Positions 27,987-36,571 of a stretch of DNA of 59,109 nt are shown here, piece by piece. Origin of the DNA: an uncultured Eubacterium sp. (lineage in GTDB: Bacteria > Bacillota > Clostridia > Lachnospirales > Lachnospiraceae); contig CAKREL010000002.1 of NCBI GenBank assembly GCA_934317205.1, positions 1-59,109 of the forward strand, read 5' to 3'. Each line of letters begins with the position of its first letter. Position 1 is the stretch's first letter. The position numbers were made by a program, and so were the translations under genes. Below the pieces are notes generated by a model. The model was not told the origin of the DNA, searched no databases, and saw nothing but the letters and a program-made list of their open reading frames with translations.

Positions 27987-28047
27987 TTGAATCATTGGTT
28001 GAAATGAACTATAATAGGCGTATCACTTTGGTGATACGTCTATTATA
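27987..28047 (+). promoter_or_regulatory. Promoter with overlapping 17-bp palindromic operator
   Basis: TTGAAT (27987-27992), 17 bases and a perfect TATAAT (28010-28015) form a strong promoter. The -10 begins a nearly perfect inverted repeat: 28010-28026 against 28031-28047, centre TCACTTTGGTGA, one G-U mismatch. The repeat covers the -10 and start site of the FadR-type regulator gene, as expected for an autorepressor site. It lacks a T run, so it is unlikely to be mainly a terminator. Confidence 0.7.
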
Positions 28048-28068
28048 ATTGAAAGGAACAAAGATGTT

Positions 28069-28761
28069 GTGGCAAAGAATCAGAAAACCTATGGAATAGT
28101 CGTAGACTTTTTTAAGAAAAAAATAATTGCAGGAGATTTGAAACCGGGAGAGAAACTTCCACCTGAGCGGGAGATTGCGGAAGAGCTTGGGGTTAGCCGT
28201 AATTCTGTCCGGGAAGCCATCCGTTTTATGGATATGACGGGGGTTATTTCTTCCCAGCAGGGATCCGGTAATTATATTACTTGCGATTTTCAAAGCAGTC
28301 TGGAGGAGACCATGGGTATGATGTTCGCCATGGATCAGATTGATTATATACAAATTAGTCAGATACGATATTCACTTGAGAGACTTGCATTTACATTGGC
28401 ACTTGATCATGCTTCGGAAGAAGAAATTAAACTGATGGAGGATTATGTAAACAAGTTGGATAAGAGTACGGATGCCAGTGTAAATAATGAACTGGATAAG
28501 AAAATACATTATACATTAGCCAGAGCTTCAGGAAATATCCTGATTCTGGACATTCTGGAAGCATGTTCCAGTGTCATTGATGAATTTGTCAAGGATCTTC
28601 GCAGGGAGATCATTCGAAAAGACTCTGGAAAAGAGGCCTTAAATGCCTGTCATCATCGGATTGTAAGAGCATTGCGTGAACATAATCGAGAGGATGGTAT
28701 ATTGGCATTGAAGGAACATTTTGCTATTATTGATGAAATACTGTTAGAATGGAAAAAATAA
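28069..28761 (+). CDS. FadR-subfamily GntR transcriptional regulator
   Basis: The 230-residue protein has an N-terminal winged helix with PGEKLPPEREIAEELGVSRN, SVREAIRFMDMTGVI and GSGNYI, and a C-terminal all-helical FCD ligand domain (about 85-225) with potential metal ligands (NELDKKIHYTLARASGN and ACHHRIVRAL). FadR-type regulators respond to small organic acids or sugar acids. I use the GTG at 28069, preceded by GAAAGGAA; an ATG just upstream is out of frame. A palindrome over its own promoter suggests autoregulation. The adjacent symporter gene may be a target, but it has its own promoter. Confidence 0.92.
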   Translation: MAKNQKTYGIVVDFFKKKIIAGDLKPGEKLPPEREIAEELGVSRNSVREAIRFMDMTGVISSQQGSGNYITCDFQSSLEETMGMMFAMDQIDYIQISQIRYSLERLAFTLALDHASEEEIKLMEDYVNKLDKSTDASVNNELDKKIHYTLARASGNILILDILEACSSVIDEFVKDLRREIIRKDSGKEALNACHHRIVRALREHNREDGILALKEHFAIIDEILLEWKK

Positions 28762-28819
28762 ATAATCATGCTATCAAGATTTGTTTTTGATAATTGTCAA
28801 GATGGGGATAGTTGAAACG

Positions 28820-28862
28820 GAGAACTGTAAACGAAATACATTGCATACAGTTCTCTTTTGTT
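28820..28862 (+). terminator. Terminator after the FadR-type regulator
   Basis: GAGAACTGTA (28820-28829) pairs perfectly with TACAGTTCTC (28846-28855), followed by TTTTGTTTT. Confidence 0.88.
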
Positions 28863-28870
28863 TTGCAATC

Positions 28871-28899
28871 TGTACATCATAAAAAAAGTGTGTTATACT
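28871..28899 (+). promoter_or_regulatory. Promoter of the alanine/glycine symporter gene
   Basis: TGTACA (28871-28876), a 17-base spacer and TATACT (28894-28899) with TG two bases before the -10. The leader to the start codon is about 47 bases. Confidence 0.55.
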
Positions 28900-28953
28900 T
28901 TGTAAGTCTGTCTGGGCACAGGCTGAATACAAATGAGTTGAGAGGTTGAAAGA

Positions 28954-30345
28954 ATGTTAGAAATCATCAAATCGGTGAACACTGTGGTGAACAACTTCAT
29001 CTGGGGTGTTCCTGCTATGATCTGCATTATCGGAGTTGGCCTGCTTTTAAGTGTACGGACTAAATTTCTGCAGATTCGTAAATTTCCTTATGCAATGAAG
29101 CAGACTATCGGAAAAATTTTTGATAAAAAGGATGCTACTGACGGGGCTATGACTCCGTTCCAGGCGGTCTGTACCGCATTGGCCGGCACTGTAGGAACCG
29201 GAAATATTGCCGGTGTAGCCGGAGCAATTGCCATCGGTGGTCCGGGGGCGGTATTTTGGATGTGGATTTCTGCTCTGCTTGGCATGTGCACCAAGTTTTC
29301 AGAAGTAACTCTCGCAGTGCATTTTCGTGAAAAAAATGCTATGGGAGACTGGGTTGGAGGCCCGATGTATTATATCAAGAACGGCTTGAAAAAACACTGG
29401 CATTGGCTGGCAGTTCTTTTTGCCCTGTTTGGTGTACTGACTGTATTTGGAACTGGTAATGCCACACAGGTAAATACGATTACCACAGCCATTGATTCTG
29501 CATTATTGAATTTTAATATCATTCCGGAATCTGCTACTAAAATTACAAATCTGATTATTGGTATAATTGTTGCTGCTATGGTTGCAATGATTTTGCTAGG
29601 CGGTGTCAAACGTATTGGACGTGTAACGGAACGTTTGATTCCATTCATGGCATTATTGTACATTGTGCTTTCATTCGGCGTTATTATCTTAAATATCGAT
29701 CGTGTACCGGCTGTGTTTTGCGCTATTATTGACGGAGCTTTTCATCCGGCTTCAGTGACCGGCGGTATTGTAGGAAGCTTTTTCTTGAGTATGAAAAAAG
29801 GTGTTGCCCGTGGTATTTTCTCCAATGAGGCAGGTCTTGGTACCGGATCTATCGCTCATGCATGCGCAGATACTGGTGAACCAGTAAAGCAAGGGCTGTT
29901 TGGCATTTTTGAAGTATTTACGGATACCATTCTGATCTGTACACTGACTGCTATGGTTATCTTGTGCAGTGGCATCTCAGTAGGATATGGCGCAGATGCA
30001 GGAGCGGAGCTGACTATTTCGGGATTTACGGCTACTTATGGTAATTGGATATCTATTTTTACAGCAGTGGCTCTTTGCTGTTTTGCATTCTCTACCATTA
30101 TTGGATGGGGATTATATGGCGCACGATGTATGGAATATTTGTCTTCTGAAAAATGGGTGAAACCTTTTATGGTTGTATATGCGTTGGTAGCAATTGTAGG
30201 CGCAACCATGGATCTTGGCATGCTCTGGAGTATAGCAGAGACATTTAACGGTCTGATGGCAATTCCAAACCTGATTGCATTGTTCCTCCTGTCTGGAACG
30301 GTAGTGAAACTTGTGAAAGATTATTTCACACGCCATCGTAAATAA
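28954..30345 (+). CDS. Alanine/glycine:cation symporter (AGCS family)
   Basis: The 463-residue membrane protein has about 10-11 hydrophobic helices and the AGCS signature GTVGTGNIAGVAGAIAIGGP near residue 75. Other landmarks are FWMWISALLGMCTKFSEVTLA, GGPMYYI, IFSNEAGLGTGSIAHA and TIIGWGLYGARC. Such proteins import alanine or glycine with sodium or protons. The gene is monocistronic: its own promoter lies upstream and a branched terminator downstream. Two CodY-like boxes lie after the stop, not before the start, so CodY control of this gene is not supported by position. Confidence 0.95.
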   Translation: MLEIIKSVNTVVNNFIWGVPAMICIIGVGLLLSVRTKFLQIRKFPYAMKQTIGKIFDKKDATDGAMTPFQAVCTALAGTVGTGNIAGVAGAIAIGGPGAVFWMWISALLGMCTKFSEVTLAVHFREKNAMGDWVGGPMYYIKNGLKKHWHWLAVLFALFGVLTVFGTGNATQVNTITTAIDSALLNFNIIPESATKITNLIIGIIVAAMVAMILLGGVKRIGRVTERLIPFMALLYIVLSFGVIILNIDRVPAVFCAIIDGAFHPASVTGGIVGSFFLSMKKGVARGIFSNEAGLGTGSIAHACADTGEPVKQGLFGIFEVFTDTILICTLTAMVILCSGISVGYGADAGAELTISGFTATYGNWISIFTAVALCCFAFSTIIGWGLYGARCMEYLSSEKWVKPFMVVYALVAIVGATMDLGMLWSIAETFNGLMAIPNLIALFLLSGTVVKLVKDYFTRHRK

Positions 30346-30435
30346 ATGTGACATATTATGTAGTAAGAGTGCCTTGAAATGCTTGAATTAAGGCTGTCAT
30401 AAGACTTTACTATTATATCATCAGCAAAAGTTCTG

Positions 30436-30469
30436 AATTATCTGAAAAAACGCAAATTTACAGAAAAAA
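30436..30469 (+). promoter_or_regulatory. Two tandem CodY-like boxes
   Basis: AATTATCTGAAAAAA (30436-30450) and AATTTACAGAAAAAA (30455-30469) each match 12 of 15 positions of AATTTTCWGAAAATT and are offset by 19 bases. They lie in a 328-base gene-free stretch (30346-30673), before a terminator hairpin and the promoter of the Fur-like gene. In an A-rich region some similarity is expected by chance. Confidence 0.35.
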
Positions 30470-30515
30470 CTTGGTGTGAAATATAACAACAAAAAGTATT
30501 TTGCAAGAAAAAGAG

Positions 30516-30568
30516 AGACTCTTCGAAGCTGGTATCGAAAAAGATACTAATTTCGAAGAGTCTTTTTT
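30516..30568 (+). terminator. Branched terminator hairpin
   Basis: AGACTCTTCGAA (30516-30527) pairs perfectly with TTCGAAGAGTCT (30552-30563) and encloses a second small stem, GTATC with GATAC. A six-T run follows. It is 170 bases after the symporter stop, so it ends a long 3' UTR or a separate small transcript. Confidence 0.85.
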
Positions 30569-30616
30569 GTGAGTGAGTTACAGGTACCTTTAATGAGAAG
30601 GAAATAAAATATATTA

Positions 30617-30645
30617 TTGACAGCTAACACATGTTGCTTTATACT
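30617..30645 (+). promoter_or_regulatory. Promoter of the Fur-like regulator gene
   Basis: Perfect TTGACA (30617-30622), 17 bases, TATACT (30640-30645). It predicts a start near 30652, which rules out translation from the upstream in-frame TTG at 30617. Confidence 0.85.
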
Positions 30646-30673
30646 AAAGAAAGATAGAGAAAGGAAATTCAGT

Positions 30674-31117
30674 ATGCAGGCAACAGAGTTAGAAAAGACG
30701 GAAAATTATTACCGAACTCAGATGCAAAAAGACAGGATTGTTGAGCGTTTAAAGGAGAATGGATGTCGAATTACAAAACAAAGAATGATTTTGTTAGATG
30801 TAATTCTGGGTGGCAATTGCACCAGCTGTAAGGAAATATATTACAAAGCAACGAAACTTGATTCAAAGATTGGAACGGCGACCGTATACCGTATGGTAAA
30901 TCTCTTAGAAGAGATTGGAGCCATCAGTCGGGTGAATTTATATGAAGTGAAATGCGAGGCAGAAAACAGACAGGAAGAGCATGTAATTGAACTGGATGAC
31001 AGTTCTGTTCGAGTTTTGACAGAGCTTGAGTGGACCAGAGTGATTGAACGAGGACTACGTGCTTGTGGTTACATTGATCGGCAAACTGTCAGGGACGTCA
31101 AAGAAGAGATTGTGTAA
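30674..31117 (+). CDS. Fur-family-like regulator with degenerate metal-binding half
   Basis: The first 90 or so residues resemble the Fur/PerR winged helix: LKENGCRITKQRMILLDVIL, CTSCKEIYYKATK, GTATVYRMVNLLEEIGAISR. The second half (about 95-147) lacks the HHDH/HxH and CxxC motifs that bind metals in Fur, Zur and PerR; only one His and scattered Cys remain. The protein may therefore sense something else or nothing. The 147-residue length is normal. AAGGAAA precedes the ATG at 30674, and a strong promoter lies 29-57 bases upstream. It immediately precedes the rimP-nusA operon promoter. Confidence 0.8.
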   Translation: MQATELEKTENYYRTQMQKDRIVERLKENGCRITKQRMILLDVILGGNCTSCKEIYYKATKLDSKIGTATVYRMVNLLEEIGAISRVNLYEVKCEAENRQEEHVIELDDSSVRVLTELEWTRVIERGLRACGYIDRQTVRDVKEEIV

Positions 31118-31124
31118 AAAAACC

Positions 31125-31153
31125 TTGCATCTTTTGTGAGAGTGTGCTATCTT
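31125..31153 (+). promoter_or_regulatory. Promoter of the rimP-nusA-infB operon
   Basis: TTGCAT (31125-31130), 17 bases, TATCTT (31148-31153) with an extended TGC. The leader contains a perfect hairpin, AAGAGTGG (31180-31187) with CCACTCTT (31196-31203), without a long T run, about 40 bases before rimP. It may stabilise the mRNA or act as an attenuator. Confidence 0.65.
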
Positions 31154-31244
31154 ATAAATAAGAATATGTTGTATGTAGTAAGAGTGGGCGTGAGTCCACT
31201 CTTCGTTGTTGTTATAGCGAAACCTGAGAAAGAAGGTGACAAAG

Positions 31245-31712
31245 ATGTCGAAACGTGAAGATTACGAAGCACGCACAGAATCATTATTACTTCCTATTAT
31301 AGAAGAAATGAATTTTGAATTGGTAGATGTGGAGTATGTAAAGGAAGGAAGTACATGGTATCTGCGCGCTTATATTGATAAAGAAGGCGGAATTACTGTT
31401 AATGATTGTGAAGCTGTGGCTCGTAGAATGAATGATTTACTGGATGAAGAAGATTTTATTGCAGATTCCTATGTGTTTGAGGTAAGTTCTCCTGGTCTTG
31501 GCAGACCTTTGAAAAAAGAAAAAGATTACAAGAGAAGCATGGGAAAGGAATTAGAAATCCGTACTTATCGCGCAATCAATCGTCAGAAAGAATTTTATGG
31601 AATTCTGACTGCATATACAAATGATACCGTTACGATTCGTACTGAAGAGGGCGCAGAACTTACATTTCAGAAAAATGAGATCGCACTGATCAGACTCGCA
31701 TTTGATTTTTAG
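31245..31712 (+). CDS. rimP: Ribosome maturation factor RimP
   Basis: RimP assists 30S subunit assembly. The 155-residue protein has the family motifs ELVDVEYVKEG, LRAYIDKEGGITVNDCEAVA and YVFEVSSPGLGRPLKKEKDY, and a C-terminal SH3-like domain ending in IALIRLAFDF. I use the ATG at 31245, which is preceded by GAAGGTGA; an in-frame GTG at 31236 is part of that ribosome binding site. It is the first gene of the nusA-infB operon, as in most bacteria. Confidence 0.95.
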   Translation: MSKREDYEARTESLLLPIIEEMNFELVDVEYVKEGSTWYLRAYIDKEGGITVNDCEAVARRMNDLLDEEDFIADSYVFEVSSPGLGRPLKKEKDYKRSMGKELEIRTYRAINRQKEFYGILTAYTNDTVTIRTEEGAELTFQKNEIALIRLAFDF

Positions 31713-31739
31713 GCATTCGAAGAACAGGAGGAATAAAAA

Positions 31740-32963
31740 ATGGCTAAAAGCAGCAAAAACAGCAAAAACTCTGATAGCAGAGAATTACTGGAAGCGTTAA
31801 CAATTTTAGAAAAAGAAAAAAATATCAGCAAAGAGACACTTCTGGAAGCAATTGAAAATTCTTTGTTGACAGCATGCAAAAACCATTTCGGAAAAGCAGA
31901 TAATATTAAAGTTACAATTGATCCGGATACATGTGAATATCATGTCTGGGCAGAGAAGACAGTTGTGCAGGAAGTGCAGGATCCACTGACTGAGGTAAGT
32001 TTTGCAGAGGCAATGATGATGAATGGAAATTATGGATTGGGAGATGTGCTCCATGAAGAAATTCATTCTAAAGATTTTGGCCGTATTGCAACTCAGAATG
32101 CAAAGAATGTGATTTTACAGAAAATTCGTGAGGAAGAGCGTAAAGTGATTTATGATCAGTATTACGGAAAATCAAAAGATATCGTTACAGGTATCGTTCA
32201 GCGCTATATAGGTAACAATGTAAGTATTAACCTTGGTAAAGTAGATGCTGTTCTCAGTGAAAATGAGATGATTCCAGGGGAAAGTTTTGAGCCGACTGAG
32301 CGTATTAAAGTATATGTGATTGATGTGAAATCCACCTCAAAAGGACCAAAAGTACTTGTCTCCAGAACACATCCGGAATTAGTAAAACGTCTGTTTGAGG
32401 CAGAAGTTGCAGAAGTCCGTGATGGTATCGTTGAGATTAAAAGCATTGCCCGTGAGGCGGGAAGTCGTACGAAAATGGCTGTATGGTCTAATGATCCTGA
32501 CGTTGATCCGGTAGGAGCATGCGTTGGAATGAATGGTGCCCGTGTTAATGCCATTGTAGAAGAATTAAATGGTGAAAAAATTGATATTATCAACTGGAAC
32601 GAGAATCCGGCAATGTTGATTGAGAATGCATTAAGTCCGGCAAAAGTTATTTCTGTTATCGCTGATGCAGAAGAGAACAAAGCAAAAGTTGTTGTTCCGG
32701 ATTATCAGCTTTCACTGGCTATTGGTAAAGAAGGACAGAATGCCCGTCTGGCAGCCCGTCTGACAGGATTCAAGATTGATATTAAGAGTGAGACACAGGC
32801 AAGAGAAGCTGGTGACTTTATGGATTACGAGGAAGATTACGAAGATGATGAGAATATAGAAGAAAATCTGAATAGTGAAGAGGATTTTGATATGACATCT
32901 TCTGACAAGGATCCATACGAAGAAGATAATTTCGCAGCAGAAGAGGATAACGAGAATGACTAA
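31740..32963 (+). CDS. nusA: Transcription termination/antitermination protein NusA
   Basis: NusA binds RNA polymerase and RNA to control pausing, termination and antitermination. The 407-residue chain has the N-terminal RNAP-binding domain (1-125), an S1 domain (GIVQRYIGNNVSINLGKVDA, about 136-200), and two KH domains (AGSRTKMAV; VGACVGMNGARVNAI; LAIGKEGQNARLAARL). A strongly acidic tail of about 50 residues follows. The C-terminal acidic repeats of proteobacteria are absent, as usual in Firmicutes. AGGAGGA precedes the start. Its stop overlaps the rnpM start (ATGACTAA). Confidence 0.97.
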   Translation: MAKSSKNSKNSDSRELLEALTILEKEKNISKETLLEAIENSLLTACKNHFGKADNIKVTIDPDTCEYHVWAEKTVVQEVQDPLTEVSFAEAMMMNGNYGLGDVLHEEIHSKDFGRIATQNAKNVILQKIREEERKVIYDQYYGKSKDIVTGIVQRYIGNNVSINLGKVDAVLSENEMIPGESFEPTERIKVYVIDVKSTSKGPKVLVSRTHPELVKRLFEAEVAEVRDGIVEIKSIAREAGSRTKMAVWSNDPDVDPVGACVGMNGARVNAIVEELNGEKIDIINWNENPAMLIENALSPAKVISVIADAEENKAKVVVPDYQLSLAIGKEGQNARLAARLTGFKIDIKSETQAREAGDFMDYEEDYEDDENIEENLNSEEDFDMTSSDKDPYEEDNFAAEEDNEND

Positions 32964-33225
32964 GAAAAGTCCGATGCGCATGTGTGTTGGATGCCATGAA
33001 ATGCGGGAAAAAAGAGATATGATCCGGGTTTTGAAGATGCAGGATAATACGTTTTGTATTGATTCGACAGGACGCAAAAACGGGCGAGGAGCATATTTGT
33101 GCAAGAATCCGGCATGTCTGGAACTGGCAGTAAAGAATCACGGATTAGAACGATCATTCAAAATGAATATACCAAAAGATATAGTTTTATATTTGGCAGA
33201 GGAGATGAAAACGATTGCAGAATAA
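32956..33225 (+). CDS. rnpM: YlxR/RnpM family RNA-binding protein
   Basis: This 89-residue DUF448 protein has MCVGCHEMREKRDMIRV, GRKNGRGAYLCKNPACLELA and a basic surface. In Bacillus subtilis the homologue binds RNase P RNA and modulates its activity. It overlaps nusA by 8 bases and the next gene by 11, so translation of the three is coupled. Confidence 0.92.
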   Translation: MTKKSPMRMCVGCHEMREKRDMIRVLKMQDNTFCIDSTGRKNGRGAYLCKNPACLELAVKNHGLERSFKMNIPKDIVLYLAEEMKTIAE

Positions 33226-33535
33226 CAGAATTTTATCCAGTCTGGGCCTTGCACAGAAAGCTGGTAGTATTGCCAGTGGTGAATATGCTGTGGAAAAGGC
33301 AGTAAAATGTGGTCAGGCTTCTCTTGTGATCGTGGCAGAGGATGCTTCGGATAATACGAAGAAAAAGATGAAAAATATGACAGAATTTTATGAGATACCT
33401 CTATATGTTTACGGAACCAAAGAGGATTTGGGACATTGCATTGGCAAAGAATACCGCTCTATGGTAGCAGTTTTACAGCCAGGGTTCGCAAAATCTGTCA
33501 TAAAGCAGCTTGAGAACAGACCAACAACTGAATAG
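33215..33535 (+). CDS. YlxQ-type ribosomal protein L7Ae-like RNA-binding protein
   Basis: The 106-residue protein has the L7Ae/L30e fold signature LGLAQKAGSIASGEYAVEKA and KCGQASLVIVAEDASDNT. Such proteins bind kink-turn RNAs. The start is a TTG at 33215 inside the end of rnpM, with GGAG at 33201-33204; the shared frame offset means coupling with rnpM. The place between rnpM and infB is conserved in Firmicutes. Confidence 0.9.
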   Translation: MQNNRILSSLGLAQKAGSIASGEYAVEKAVKCGQASLVIVAEDASDNTKKKMKNMTEFYEIPLYVYGTKEDLGHCIGKEYRSMVAVLQPGFAKSVIKQLENRPTTE

Positions 33536-33547
33536 GGAGGAACTGGA

Positions 33548-36184
33548 ATGGCAAAAATTAGAGTTCATGAGATCGCAAAAGAATATGATGTACCAGCGAA
33601 GGATGTAATTTCTTTCCTTCAGGGACATAATATAGAAGTAACAAATTTAAGTTCACTGGAAGATAATGCAGTAGCATTGGTAAGAGGAAAATACGGAAAG
33701 CAGACAGGGGCAGATGCAAAAGATCGTCCAAAGAAAAAAGCAAGCATTTCTGCTGTATACAATCCTCAGAACAGCAAGATGGGTAATCGCCGTCCGAACG
33801 GAAATCGGAACGATCACAATGATCGTAATGGAGATCGTCCACAGCGTAATAACAGTGACAGACCACGAAATAACAATGGAGATAGACCGCAACGCGGATA
33901 CAATGGTGACCGTCCACAGCGTAATAATGGAGACAGACCGCGTTTTGACGGGGAGCGCCAGCAGCGTAATAATGGAGACAGACCGCGTTTTGACGGGGAG
34001 CGCCAGCAGCGTAATAACGGTGACAGACCGCAGAGAAGATACGGAGACAGACCAAACAGACAGGAAAATGGTGATAGAAATGGCCGTTATGAAAGAAAAG
34101 ACAACAATAATCAGAAAGGCTTCCAAGGTAATCGCAGTGGCAGTAATAATTTTGGAGCTAATCGAAACAATCGACAGGACGATCAGAATCGTTCAAGAGA
34201 GACGCGCGGACGTTTAGATCAGGAAATTTCACGCATGAATCGTGACAGTGCAAAAGCACCAATCGAGGAGCTGCGTGGAAAAGAAAATACGCACGCAAAT
34301 AAAAAGAAAAATAAACAGGATTACGAAAGAAAGAACCGAAAACAGGAACAGTACGTAAACCTTGAAAAGAAAACTGGACATAAAAAACGGAATGCGCAGC
34401 CTCAACCACAGTCAGAAAAGAAAACAGATGAAGTTCGCAGTGTTTCACTGCCAGAAGTCATGACTGTACGTGAACTGGCAGAGCGCATTGATGTGCCGGC
34501 TTCCAAAGTTGTAGAGAAATTATTTATGCAGGGAATTCTTGCAACAGTAAATCAGGAAGTTGATTATGAGAAAGCAGAAGAAATTGCACTGGAGTTCAAT
34601 TGTATTGCTGAGAAAGAAGAAAAAGTGGATGTTATAGCAGAACTTCTGAAAGAAGAAGAAGATGATGAGAACACACTGGTTTCCAGACCTCCGGTTGTAT
34701 GTGTGATGGGTCACGTTGACCATGGTAAAACATCCCTGTTGGATGCAATTCGTGAAACTCATGTAACAGACCGTGAAGCAGGCGGAATCACACAGCATAT
34801 CGGTGCATCAGTAGTTCAGATCAACGGACAGAAGATTACATTTCTGGATACACCTGGTCATGAGGCATTTACTGCCATGCGTATGCGTGGAGCTAACTCC
34901 ACAGATATTGCAATCCTTGTAGTTGCCGCTGATGATGGTATCATGCCACAGACAGTTGAGGCTATCAGTCATGCAAAAGCAGCTGGTATTGAGATTATCG
35001 TAGCAATCAACAAGATTGATAAAGAGAGTGCAAATATTGATTATGTAAAACAGGGGCTTGCAGAGCAGGGACTTATTCCAGAAGACTGGGGCGGAAGTAC
35101 TATCTGTGTACCAGTATCTGCACGTACAGGTGAAGGCATTACAGAACTTCTTGAAATGGTATTGCTGACTGCAGATATTCTGGAACTGAAAGCAAATCCG
35201 AAGAGAAAAGCCCGCGGTCTTGTTATTGAAGCTCAGCTTGATAAAGGCCGTGGTGCAGTTGCAACTGTGCTGGTTCAGAAAGGTACTTTGAAAGTAGGAG
35301 AGCCGATTGCAGCAGGAAGCAGCTATGGTAAAGTGCGTGCTATGATCGATGATAAGGGAAGACGTGTTAAAGTTGCAGGTCCGTCCACACCGGTTGAAAT
35401 TCTCGGACTCAACAGTGTGCCGAATGCCGGTGAGGTGTTTGTTGCATGTGATTCTGAGCGAGATGCAAGAAGTTTTGCAGAAACGTTTGTATCACAGAAC
35501 AGAGAAAAAATGCTGGAGGAAACAAGATCCAGAATGTCTCTGGATGATCTGTTCTCTCAGATTCAGACAGGTAACTTAAAAGAACTCGAATTAATCGTAA
35601 AAGCAGATGTTCAAGGATCTGTAGAAGCGGTAAAACAGAGTTTGACAAAACTTTCCAATGAAGAAGTTGTAGTAAAAGTAATCCATGGTGGTGTTGGAGC
35701 TATCAACGAGTCTGATGTATCTCTGGCTTCTGCATCTAATGCGATCATTATTGGATTTAATGTAAAACCAGATGTAACTGCAAAAGCAACTGCAGAGCAG
35801 GAGAAAGTAGATATTCGTTTGTATTCTGTTATTTACAAGGCCATTGAGGATATTGAAGCTGCTATGAAAGGTATGCTGGATCCGATTTTTGAAGAAAAAG
35901 TTATTGGTCATGCTGAAGTTCGTCAGATTTTCAAGGCTTCCGGTGTCGGCAATATTGCTGGATCCTATGTGTTAGATGGTGTGTTTGAACGTAATTGCAA
36001 GGTTCGTATCACAAGAGAAGGAAAACAGATTTTCGAGGGTGATCTGGCTTCACTGAAACGTTTCAAGGATGATGTAAAAGAAGTAAAAGCAGGTTATGAA
36101 TGTGGTCTTGTATTTGATGGATTTAACGACATTGCAGAGTTTGATGTTGTAGAAGCATATAAGATGGTAGAAGTACCTAGATAG
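33548..36184 (+). CDS. infB: Translation initiation factor IF-2
   Basis: IF-2 is the GTPase that positions initiator tRNA. The 878-residue protein has an N-terminal IF2_N domain ([20 protein letters not shown]), then a low-complexity Arg/Asn/Asp/Gly-rich stretch (about 80-270). A second IF2_N-like domain ([20 protein letters not shown]) follows. The G domain has GHVDHGKTS near residue 390, [14 protein letters not shown] and INKID. Domains II-IV follow to the end. The linker holds near-identical 15-residue repeats ([15 protein letters not shown]) from a 45-base tandem duplication. GGGAGGA precedes the ATG. Confidence 0.97.
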   Translation: MAKIRVHEIAKEYDVPAKDVISFLQGHNIEVTNLSSLEDNAVALVRGKYGKQTGADAKDRPKKKASISAVYNPQNSKMGNRRPNGNRNDHNDRNGDRPQRNNSDRPRNNNGDRPQRGYNGDRPQRNNGDRPRFDGERQQRNNGDRPRFDGERQQRNNGDRPQRRYGDRPNRQENGDRNGRYERKDNNNQKGFQGNRSGSNNFGANRNNRQDDQNRSRETRGRLDQEISRMNRDSAKAPIEELRGKENTHANKKKNKQDYERKNRKQEQYVNLEKKTGHKKRNAQPQPQSEKKTDEVRSVSLPEVMTVRELAERIDVPASKVVEKLFMQGILATVNQEVDYEKAEEIALEFNCIAEKEEKVDVIAELLKEEEDDENTLVSRPPVVCVMGHVDHGKTSLLDAIRETHVTDREAGGITQHIGASVVQINGQKITFLDTPGHEAFTAMRMRGANSTDIAILVVAADDGIMPQTVEAISHAKAAGIEIIVAINKIDKESANIDYVKQGLAEQGLIPEDWGGSTICVPVSARTGEGITELLEMVLLTADILELKANPKRKARGLVIEAQLDKGRGAVATVLVQKGTLKVGEPIAAGSSYGKVRAMIDDKGRRVKVAGPSTPVEILGLNSVPNAGEVFVACDSERDARSFAETFVSQNREKMLEETRSRMSLDDLFSQIQTGNLKELELIVKADVQGSVEAVKQSLTKLSNEEVVVKVIHGGVGAINESDVSLASASNAIIIGFNVKPDVTAKATAEQEKVDIRLYSVIYKAIEDIEAAMKGMLDPIFEEKVIGHAEVRQIFKASGVGNIAGSYVLDGVFERNCKVRITREGKQIFEGDLASLKRFKDDVKEVKAGYECGLVFDGFNDIAEFDVVEAYKMVEVPR
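33929..34020 (+). repeat. 45-base tandem duplication in the IF-2 linker
   Basis: The unit beginning GGAGACAGACCGCG at 33929 recurs almost exactly at 33974, and partial units flank it on both sides. The repeats stay in frame and encode a basic hydrophilic linker. Confidence 0.85.
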
Positions 36185-36201
36185 GCTGGTGATGACATAA
36201 T

Positions 36202-36567
36202 ATGAGAAAAAACAGTATTAAAAATACCCGTTTGAATGAAGAGGTAATGCGTGAGTTATCCACCATTATCCGCAACGAAATAAAAGACCCGCGTATTCAT
36301 CCGCTGACTACTGTGTCAGCGGTGCAGGTTGCACCGGATCTGAAGACATGTAAAGTGTATATCAGTGTGCTTGGTGACAAAAAGCAGAAAGAAGATACCA
36401 TTGTAGGATTGAAAAATGCAGCAGGCTATGCACGCCGTTGTCTGGCACAGTCATTAAATCTGAGAAATACACCGGAATTAAGATTTATTCTGGACGAATC
36501 CATTGAGTATGGTATTGAAATGTCCAAAAAAATTGATGCATTGACAGGTGGTAAAGAGGAAGAATAA
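36202..36567 (+). CDS. rbfA: Ribosome-binding factor A
   Basis: The 121-residue protein has the RbfA features: N-terminal basic start, ELSTIIRNEIKDPRI, VTVSAV-like strand (LTTVSAVQVAPDLKTCKVYI) and the C-terminal RFILDESIEYGIEMSKKID. It is needed for 30S maturation. It lies 17 bases after infB, the standard position. Confidence 0.95.
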   Translation: MRKNSIKNTRLNEEVMRELSTIIRNEIKDPRIHPLTTVSAVQVAPDLKTCKVYISVLGDKKQKEDTIVGLKNAAGYARRCLAQSLNLRNTPELRFILDESIEYGIEMSKKIDALTGGKEEE

Positions 36568-36571
36568 GAGG

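Noticed and set aside
28010..28047. Rho-independent terminator of the TIM-barrel gene
   Set aside because: The stem is perfect but no T run follows, and it overlaps a promoter -10; operator is the better reading.
30617..30673. TTG start for the Fur-like regulator
   Set aside because: The codon is the first base of a perfect TTGACA -35 box, so this stretch is not in the mRNA.
33714..34217. 167-residue frame overlapping the IF-2 linker
   Set aside because: It arises from the repeated low-complexity DNA in another frame.
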